A stretch of DNA of 64,000 nucleotides, taken from contig JAKOON010000003.1 in the NCBI GenBank assembly GCA_022577435.1, positions 421,001 to 485,000 on the forward strand, read 5' to 3'. The stretch is from Embiotoca jacksoni (taxonomy: Eukaryota; Chordata; Actinopteri; Embiotocidae). The notes under the pieces are model-generated. The model worked only from the letters and a program-made list of their open reading frames with translations. It made no database searches and was not told the DNA's origin. This document shows, in pieces, positions 36,281 to 46,699 of the stretch (positions are counted from its first letter, which is position 1; each line of letters opens with the position of its first letter). The position numbers and the translations under genes are program-made.

Positions 36281-39200
36281 ACACTTCACACAACACACTT
36301 CAGACAACACACTTCACACAACACACTTCATATAACAGACTTCATACAACACACTTCACACAACACACTTCAAGCAACACACTTCACGCAACACACTTCA
36401 CACAACACACTTCACACAACACACTTCAGACAACACACTTCACACAACACTTCACACAACACACTTCACGCAACACACTTCATGCAACACACTTCACACA
36501 ACACACTTCAGACAACACACTTCACGCAACACACTTCATACAACACACTTCACACAACTAACTTCAGGCTACACACTTCACGCAACACAGTTCACACAAC
36601 TCACTTCAGACAACACACTTCACACAACACACTTCATATAACAGACTTCATACAACACACTTCACACAACACACTTCAGACAACACACTTCACACAACAC
36701 TTCACACAACACACTTCACGCAACACACTTCATGCAACACACTTCACACAACACACTTCAGACAACACACTTCACACAACACACTTCATACAACACACTT
36801 CAGACAAAACATTTCACACAACACACTTCAGGCAACACACTTCATACAACACACTTCACACAACACACTTCATACAACAGACTTCATACAAAACATTTCA
36901 CACAACACACTTCAGGCAACATACTTCTCGCAACACACTTCACACAACACACTTCACACAACACTCTTCATACAACACGCTTCACACAACACACTTCAGA
37001 CAACACACTTCAGGCTACACACTTCACGCAACACAGTTCACACAACTCACTTCAGACAACACACTTCACACAACACACTTCATATAACAGACTTCATACA
37101 ACACACTTCACACAACACACTTCAGACAACACACTTCACACAACACACTTCACACAACACACTTCAAGCAACACACTTCACGCAACACACTTCACACAAC
37201 ACACTTCACACAACACACTTCAGACAACACACTTCACACAACACTTCACACAACACACTTCACGCAACACACTTCATGCATGCAACACACTTCACACAAC
37301 ACACTTCAGACAACACACTTCACACAACACACTTCATTCAACACACTTCACACAACACACTTCACACAACACACTTTAGACAACACACTTCACACAACAC
37401 TTCACACAACACACTTCACGCAACACACTTCATGCAACACACTTCACACAACACACTTCAGACAACACACTTCACACAACACACTTCATACAACACACTT
37501 CACACAACACACTTCACACAACACTTCAGACAACACACTTCATACAACACACTTCACACAACACACTTCAGGCAACACACTTCACGCAACACACTTCACA
37601 CAACACACTTCATACAACACACTTCAGACAAAACATTTCACACAACACACTTCAGGCAACACACTTCATACAACACACTTCACACAACACACTTCATACA
37701 ACAGACTTCATACAAAACATTTCACACAACACACTTCAGGCAACATACTTCTCGCAACACACTTCACACAACACACTTCACACAACACTCTTCATACAAC
37801 ACGCTTCACACAACACACTTCAGACAACACACTTCAGGCTACACACTTCACGCAACACAGTTCACACAACTCACTTCAGACAACACACTTCACACAACAC
37901 ACTTCATATAACAGACTTCATACAACACACTTCACACAACACACTTCAGACAACACACTTCACACAACACACTTCACACAACACACTTCAAGCAACACAC
38001 TTCACGCAACACACTTCACACAACACACTTCACACAACACACTTCAGACAACACACTTCACACAACACTTCACACAACACACTTCACGCAACACACTTCA
38101 TGCATGCAACACACTTCACACAACACACTTCAGACAACACACTTCACACAACACACTTCATTCAACACACTTCACACAACACACTTCACACAACACACTT
38201 TAGACAACACACTTCACACAACACTTCACACAACACACTTCACGCAACACACTTCATGCAACACACTTCACACAACACACTTCAGACAACACACTTCACA
38301 CAACACACTTCATACAACACACTTCAGACAACACACTTCACACAACACTTCAGACAACACACTTCATACAACACACTTCACACAACACACTTCAGGCAAC
38401 ACACTTCCCGCAACACACTTCACACAACACACTTCAGACAACACACTTCACACAACACACTTCACACAACACACTTCAGACAACACACTTCACACAACAC
38501 TCTTCATACAACACGCTTCACACAACACACTTCACACAACACACTTCAGGCTACACACTTCACGCAACACACTTCACACAACACACTTCAGACAACACAC
38601 TTCACACAACACACTTCATACAACAGACTTCATACAACACACTTCACACAACACACTGCAGACAACACACTTCACACAACACACTTCACACAACACACTT
38701 CAAGCAACACACTTCACGCAACACACTTCACACAACACACTTCACACAACACACTTCAGACAACACACTTCACACAACACTTGACACAACACACTTCACG
38801 CAACACACTTCATGCAACACACTTCACTCAACACACTTCAGACAACACACTTCACACAACACACTTCATACAACACACTTCAGACAACACACTTCACACA
38901 ACACACTTCATACAACACACTTCACACAACACACTTCACACAACACACTTCACACAACACACTTCAAGCAACACACTTCACGCAACACACTTCACACAAC
39001 ACACTTCACACAACACACTTCAGACAACACACTTCACACAACACTTCACACAACACACTTCACGCAACACACTTCATGCAACACACTTCACACAACACAC
39101 TTCAGACAACACACTTCACACAACACACTTCATACAACACACTTCACACAACACACTTCACACAACACTCTTCAGACAACACACTTCACACAACACTCTT

Positions 39201-42176
39201 CATACAACACGCTTCACACAACACACTTCACACAACACACTTCAGGCTACACACTTCACGCAACACACTTCACACAACACACTTCAGACAACACACTTCA
39301 CACAACACACTTCATATAACAGACTTCATACAACACACTTCACACAACACACTTCAGACAACACACTTCACACAACACACTTCACACAACACACTTCAAG
39401 CAACACACTTCACGCAACACACTTCACACAACACACTTCACACAACACACTTCAGACAACACACTTCACACAACACTTCACACAACACACTTCACGCAAC
39501 ACACTTCATGCAACACACTTCACACAACACACTTCACACAACACACTTCAGACAACACACTTCACACAACACACTTCATACAACACACTTCACACAACAC
39601 ACTTCACACAACACACTTCAGACAACACACTTCACACAACACTTCACACAACACACTTCACACAACACACTTCATACGACAGACTTCACACAAAACATTT
39701 CACACAACACACTTCAGGCAACACACTTCATACAACACTTCACACAACACACTTCACACAACACTTCACACAACACACTTCACACAACACACTTCATACG
39801 ACAGACTTCACACAACACACTTCACACAACACACTTCAGACAACACACTTCACACAACACTTCACACAACACACTTCACACAACACACTTCATACAACAG
39901 ACTTCATACAAAACATTTCACACAACACACTTCAGGCAACATACTTCTCGCAACACACTTCACACAACACACTTCACACAACACACTTCATACAACAGAC
40001 TTCCTACAAAACATTTCACACAACACACTTCACACAACACACTTCACGCAACACACTTCCCACCACACACTTCACACAACACACTTCAGACAACACACTT
40101 CACACAACACACTTCACACAACACTTCATACAACACACTTCACACAACACACTTCAGGCAACACACTTCACACAACACACTTCAGACAACACACTTCACA
40201 CAACACTCTTCAGACAACACACTTCAGACAACACACTTTAGACAACACACTTCACACAACACTTCACACAACACACTTCACACAACACACTTCATACAAC
40301 ACACTTCATACAACACACTTCAGACAACACACTTCACACAACACACTTCAGACAACAGACTTCACACAACACACTTCATGCACCACACTTCACACAACAC
40401 ACTTCAGACAACACACTTCACACAACACACTTCAGACAACACACTTCACACAACACACTTCAGACAACACACTTCACACAACACACTTCACACAACACAC
40501 TTCACACAACACACTTCAGACAACACACTTCACACAACACACTTCACACAACACACTTCACACAACACTCTTCACACAACACACTTCACACAACACACTT
40601 CAGACAACACACTTCACACAACACACTTCAGACAACACACTTCACACAACACACTTCACACAACACTCTTCACACAACACACTTCACACAACACACTTCA
40701 GACAACACACTTCACACAACACACTTCATGCAACACACTTCACACAACACACTTCAGACAACACACTTCACACAACACACTTCATACAACACACTTCACA
40801 CAACACACTTCACACAACACACTTCAGACAACACACTTCACACAACACTCTTCATACAACACGCTTCACACAACACACTTCACACAACACACTTCAGGCT
40901 ACACACTTCACGCAACACACTTCACACAACACACTTCAGACAACACACTTCACACAACACACTTCATATAACAGACTTCATACAACACACTTCACACAAC
41001 ACACTTCAGACAACACACTTCACACAACACACTTCACACAACACACTTCAAGCAACACACTTCACGCAACACACTTCACACAACACACTTCACACAACAC
41101 ACTTCAGACAACACACTTCACACAACACTTCACACAACACACTTCACGCAACACACTTCATGCAACACACTTCACACAACACACTTCAGACAACACACTT
41201 CACACAACACACTTCATACAACACACTTCACACAACACACTTCACACAACACACTTCAGACAACACACTTCACACAACACTTCACACAACACACTTCACA
41301 CAACACACTTCATACGACAGACTTCACACAAAACATTTCACACAACACACTTCAGGCAACACACTTCATACAACACACTTCACACAACACACTTCATACA
41401 ACAGACTTCATACAAAACATTTCACACAACACACTTCAGGCAACATACTTCTCGCAACACACTTCACACAACACACTTCACACAACACACTTCATACAAC
41501 AGACTTCCTACAAAACATTTCACACAACACACTTCACACAACACACTTCATACAACAGACTTCATACAAAACATTTCACACAACACACTTCAGGCAACAT
41601 ACTTCTCGCAACACACTTCACACAACACACTTCACACAACACACTTCATACAACAGACTTCCTACAAAACATTTCACACAACACACTTCACACAACACAC
41701 TTCAGACAACACACTTCACACAACACACTTCACACAACACTTCATACAACACACTTCACACAACACACTTCAGGCAACACACTTCACACAACACACTTCA
41801 GACAACACACTTCACACAACACTCTTCAGACAACACACTTCAGACAACACACTTTAGACAACACACTTCACACAACACTTCACACAACACACTTCACACA
41901 ACACACTTCATACAACACACTTCATACAACACACTTCAGACAACACACTTCACACAACACACTTCAGACAACAGACTTCACACAACACACTTCATGCACC
42001 ACACTTCACACAACACACTTCAGACAACACACTTCACACAACACACTTCAGACAACACACTTCACACAACACACTTCACACAACACACTTCAGACAACAC
42101 ACTTCACACAACACACTTCAGACAACACACTTCAGACAACACACTTCACACAACACACTTCAGACAACACACTTGA
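36281..42176 (+). repeat. Copy 2 of the 5.85-kb tandem duplication
   Basis: It lies directly after copy 1 in head-to-tail orientation and contains the same inner 824-bp duplication (37,276 and 38,100). It holds one more 14-bp unit than copy 1 between about 38,812 and 40,728. The near-identity implies a recent event, or ongoing homogenisation by conversion or unequal exchange. Confidence 0.8.
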
Positions 42177-42243
42177 CACAACACACTTCACACAACACAC
42201 TTCATACAACACACTTCATAGAACATAGAGTTCAACCGACTAA

Positions 42244-42780
42244 ATGTTCTCAGACACTCCTCCTTCACGTCTCAGACATGTTCCCTCTACACACGTCAGC
42301 TACACGTCTCAGACGTTTTCCCACTGCACACACCTACTAAACCTCTCACAAATGTTCCCCTTGCACACGCCTACTACACGTCTCAGACATGTTCCCCCTG
42401 CACACGTCTACTACATTTCTCAGACATGTCCTAGCTTCACATGCTTACTACACATCTAAGACATTTTCCCCCTACACATGCCTTCTACACGTTTCAGACA
42501 TGTTCTAGCTGCAAACGCCTACTACATGTCTCAGGCATGTTCCCCTTGCACACGCCTACTACACGTATCAGACATGTTCCAGCTGCAAACGCCTACTACA
42601 TGTCTCAGGCATGTTCCCCCTGCACATGTCTATTACACGTCTCAGACATGTTCCCCCTGCACACGCCTACTAGATATCTCGGACATGTTCCCCCTACACG
42701 CGCCTACAACACGTGTCAGACATGTTCTTGCGGCACACACCTAATACACGTCTCAGACATGTGGCACTTTTATATCTAGA
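42244..42780. repeat. 37-bp minisatellite, 14 units
   Basis: Units such as GTTCCCCTTGCACACGCC followed by TACTACACGTCTCAGACAT repeat with a strict 37-bp period. The core AGACATGTTC or a close variant starts at 42,274, 42,385, 42,422, 42,496, 42,533, 42,570, 42,607, 42,644, 42,681 and 42,718, all in one 37-bp register. The array sits between the end of the giant array and the 3' flank of the chitinase gene and is unrelated to the 14-bp unit. Short open frames here are repeat-derived. Confidence 0.93.
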
Positions 42781-43100
42781 CATTAAAAACACTGTTCTTT
42801 CCTGTGTTCATATTTAATGCCTTTGAATTACTAATGTGTCTGAATTAAATTAATTAAATATGAAGGATTTTAGGTGCATAGATCTGCAGATTAGCATCCT
42901 CCTATGGGGGACATACATGTAAATATAATATAATCAGTGATATTGTGGAACCAGACAACAGAAAGTCATCAGGAAGCTTCATTAAAGGAAGCAAAATGTA
43001 TTTAATGATGTATAAAATGTTCCAGATGATGAATGAAGAGAAACGTTTAACTGTAAACACAAAGAGTCACCAGGTGTTTTATTCATCAGGATATTTCTGG
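42781..43100. other. Unique AT-rich 3' flank, no gene seen
   Basis: This is single-copy, AT-rich sequence between the 37-bp minisatellite and the chitinase poly(A) signal. It has no open frame of note, no RNA gene and no transposon signature that I recognise. Confidence 0.6.
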
Positions 43101-43106
43101 TTTATT
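43101..43106 (-). promoter_or_regulatory. chia: Poly(A) signal AATAAA for the chitinase gene
   Basis: Minus-strand AATAAA lies about 100 nt after the stop codon at 43,202. A second AATAAA on the same strand is at 43,078-43,083. Either would give a short 3' UTR. Assigned by position and motif only. Confidence 0.6.
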
Positions 43107-43201
43107 AAGTTGAGAAAGCAGTGATTCAGCTGTGAAGATGTTTCTGTTGGAACCACAATGCTGAATTCACCCTCTCATCAAGGGACCGGACCGCCTGGTT
43201 C

Positions 43202-43410
43202 TCAGGGCCAGTTGCAACACTTGCAGGAGTCCCAGTAGATGAGTCCGGGCTGGCAGCGGTGCAGGTACGTGTTCCCCAGGTAGCACTGGAAGTACGTGCT
43301 CTTATCGGCCGGGTTCTCATACAGTCCGTCGGGCCGGCCGCGGCAGAAGTCGGCTACGGGGTCCCGGGTGGTGGTGGGGGCGGGGGTGGTGGTGGGCTTC
43401 GGGCTGAAGC
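43202..43410 (-). other. chia: Chitinase last coding exon: linker and CBM14 chitin-binding domain
   Basis: The exon starts after the acceptor ATTATTCAG and encodes a PTTTPAPTTT linker. A peritrophin-A-type domain follows, with the cysteines of DFCRG, YFQCYLG, LHRCQPG and SCKCCNWP in the usual order, and aromatic residues that could contact chitin. The stop TGA is at 43,204-43,202. Confidence 0.9.
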
Positions 43411-45186
43411 CTGAATAATCAGAGAGAGAGAAGTTAGACAGTAGCGAGAACGGAGGAGGGTTTACTGACAGCTGACTGACAGGAACACTCGGTCACAGTC
43501 AGTGGGCGGAGCTACATAGGAGGAAACACTGAGCTGCATCGTTTATTTACCCATCGACATCCGAAGGTGGTTGATCAGAGGATACGACCCGGCCGAGCAG
43601 AACCCGCCGCTGAAGTCGTCCATGTCCAGAGTCCACACGTGGGCACCGCCCAGGTTCTTTTCAGTCATCCACTGGACCTACAGAACAGAACCGGAAAATT
43701 AGAGACCGGACTACAGGTTTACTGAACAGAACCAGAACCAGGAGAAAGTGGAGAAACAGGTGAACCAGGAGAACCAGCAGAACCCGGAGAAACAGGAGAA
43801 CCGGAATAAACAGCAGAACCTGGAGACACAGGAGAACCAGAATAAACAGCAGAACCTGGAGAAGAAATAGGAGAACCAGCAGAACCAGGAGAACCCGGAG
43901 AAACAAGAGAACCAGTAGACCCAGTAGAACCTGTAGAACCAGGAGAACCAGCAGACCCAGCAGAACCCGTAGAACCAGAAGAACCAGCAGAACCCGGAGA
44001 AACAGGAGAACCAGGAGAAACAGGAGAAGCAGCAGAACCTGGAGAACCAGGAGAAACAGGAGAAGCTGGAGAAGCAGGAGAACAAGCAGAACCTGGAGAA
44101 CCAGGAGAAACAGGAGAATCATCAGAACCCGGAGAACCAGGAGAAGCAGGAGAACCCGGAGAAACAGGAGAAACAGAAGAACCAGCAGGACCTAGAGAAT
44201 AAGAAGAAACAGGAGAACCAGCAGACCCAGTAGAACCCGTAGAACCAGGAGAAACAGGAGAAACAGCAGAACCCGGAGAAACAGGAGAAACAGGAGAACC
44301 AGGAGAAGCAGGAGAACCAGGAGAACCAGTGGAACCAGGGGAACCCTTCCTGTTTGAGGCAGACAGAGGTGACTCCGGTTACCTTTGAGGAGAAGCTGCG
44401 CTTGTCGTCATAACCGACCCAGGAGCTGGCGGAGGTGGCGTAAGGAACTTCCTGTTCAGATATCCATTCGATGGTGGCGCTGCTGGTGAAGTCACAGATC
44501 TGGAACCAGAACCAGAGTTAGAGCAGCCAACACGGGGATGGGTGGAGACAACACGGGGATGGGTGGAGAGACTCCAACATCAGGACATTACCTCGTAGAA
44601 GGCCCAGAAGCCGGCGGTGCCAGTGTACGGTCCGGCAGCAGCCGGTCCGTTGGACGGAGCTCCGAGTCCGGACGCGGCACCGCGGAGACGGAAGGTTCGT
44701 CCGTAAGTCGGAAAACCGAGCAGCAGCTTCTGGGATGGAGCTCCGAGTTCCAACCAGTAGGATACGGAGGAGTTCTGGCAAAAGGAGAGAGGAGGAGGTC
44801 TATAACAGCGGAGGAGTCTATAACAGAGGAGGAGGTCTATAACAGCGAAGGAGTTTTGGGAAAAGGAGAGAGGAGGAGGTCTATAACAGCAGAGGAGGTC
44901 TATAACAGAGGAGGAGGTCTATCACAGCAGAGGAGGTCTATAACAGAGGAGGAGGTCTATCACAGAGGAGGAGGTCTATAACAGCGGAGGAGTTCTGGGA
45001 AAAGGAGAGAGGAGGAGGTCTATAACAGAGGAGGAGGTCTATCACAGAGGAGGAGGTCTATAACAGAGGAGGAGATCTATAACAGCAGAGGAGTCTATAA
45101 CAGAGAAGGAGGTCTATAACAGCGGAAGAGTCTATAACAGAGGAAAATCACAGAGGAGGAGGAGGTCTATAACAGGAGGAGGATGA

Positions 45187-45239
<53 letters not shown>

Positions 45240-45998
45240 CTTACGATGTTGTGATGGATGTGTGAGCCCGAGTCCAGAGAGCTGCGGTACAGCGGGCTGT
45301 TGTGCGCTGTGGCGTCCTCCCAGTGTCCGTGGAAGTCGTACGTCATCACGTTCATGAAGTCCAAACGTCTGTCGGGTCACACAGAAGAACCGGGAGCACC
45401 AGGAGAACCGGGAGATCAACACCAGAGGAACAACAAGAGGTAGAGACATGTCCAACGTCAGGACCGTCTCATTTCAAACTACGATGTCCCTGTTTCAGCA
45501 CCGGTACCAAACCCAGACATGATTGGAGCCCTGATGAGAATATATTAGATAAATATTAGACGTCAGACTCACGCTGAGATCTTGTTGACTTCGTACGCTC
45601 TCTCAATGGTGGGACGGAAAGACGCCACGTTGGCCGACAGCAGCAGCTGAGTCTTCTTGTTGTCTTTGGCATCATCCTCGAAGGCCGTGGACAGCTCCTG
45701 TTGGGACAACGGACAGAAGACGCTCAGGTCAATGTGTCCTTCTTTGTCTGTCTGTCTCTGTCTGTCTCCATCATCTCCATCATCATCTCCATCATCTCCA
45801 TCATCTTCATCATTTCCCTCATCATCATCATCATCTCCATCATCTCCATCATCATCTCCCTCATCTCCATCATCATCTCCATCATCATCTTCATCATCTC
45901 CATCATCATTTCCATCATCATCTCCATCATCGTCATCATCATCTCCATCATCATCATCATCATCACCTCCATTATCATCATCATCATCTCCATCATCG

Positions 45999-46042
<44 letters not shown>

Positions 46043-46098
46043 TCCCTCATCTCCATCATCACCTTCATCATTTCCCTCATTATCTCCCTCATCATCAC

Positions 46099-46138
<40 letters not shown>

Positions 46139-46532
46139 TCCATCTTCATCATCTCCACCATCATCATCATCATGTCCATCATCATCTCCCTCATTATCTC
46201 CCTCATCTCCATCATCATCATCATTTCCCTCATCATCATCATCATCTCCATCATCTCCATCATCATCTCCCTCATCTCCATCATCATCTTCATCATTTCC
46301 CTCATCATCTCCATCATCATCTCCATCATCTCCATCATCTTCATCATTTCCCTCATCATCATCATCATCTCCATCATCTCCATCATCATCTCCCTCATCT
46401 CCATCATCATCTCCATCATCATCTTCATCATCTCCATCATCATTTCCATCATCATCTCCATCATCGTCATCATCATCTCCATCATCATCATCATCATCAC
46501 CTCCATTATCATCATCATCATCTCCATCATCG

Positions 46533-46597
<65 letters not shown>

Positions 46598-46653
46598 TCC
46601 CTCATCTCCATCATCACCTTCATCATTTCCCTCATTATCTCCCTCATCATCAC

Positions 46654-46699
<46 letters not shown>

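Larger units (their letters stand above)
1..42220 (+). repeat. Giant tandem array of a 14-bp unit (about 3,000 copies)
   Basis: The stretch is built almost only from the 14-mer TTCACACAACACAC (+ strand), with a frequent 12-bp variant TTCACACAACAC. The dinucleotide at unit positions 5-6 varies most (CA, GA, CG, TA, AG, TG, GG and rarer ones); the other twelve positions change far less often. The + strand is A/C-rich with few G, so the minus strand is G/T-rich (GTGTGTTGTGTGAA). The usual unit has no TAA, TAG or TGA in any + frame, which gives meaningless open frames up to 1,677 codons with a 14-residue period (HFTQHTSHNTLHTT); on the minus strand each unit carries a TGA. I see no gene, telomeric TTAGGG or recognisable transposon in it. 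The array continues past the left edge and ends in a few decayed units near 42,214-42,240. Confidence 0.97.

Noticed and set aside
1108..42176. Dozens of + strand open frames of 170-1,677 codons encoding His/Thr/Gln/Asn-rich repeats
   Set aside because: All are translations of the 14-bp unit. They overlap in several frames with the same peptide cycle and start at chance ATG units (CATGCAAC).
1..42220. CRISPR-like or telomere array
   Set aside because: There are no spacers, the unit is 14 bp with only a dinucleotide varying, and there is no TTAGGG. The flanking genes are vertebrate.
42244..42779. Short + strand open frames in the 37-bp minisatellite
   Set aside because: Three overlapping frames are all repeat-derived, with no start context or conserved domain.
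43661..44122. Leu/Phe-rich minus-strand open frames resembling membrane proteins
   Set aside because: They are translations of the 9-bp intron minisatellite, bounded by chitinase exons on both sides.
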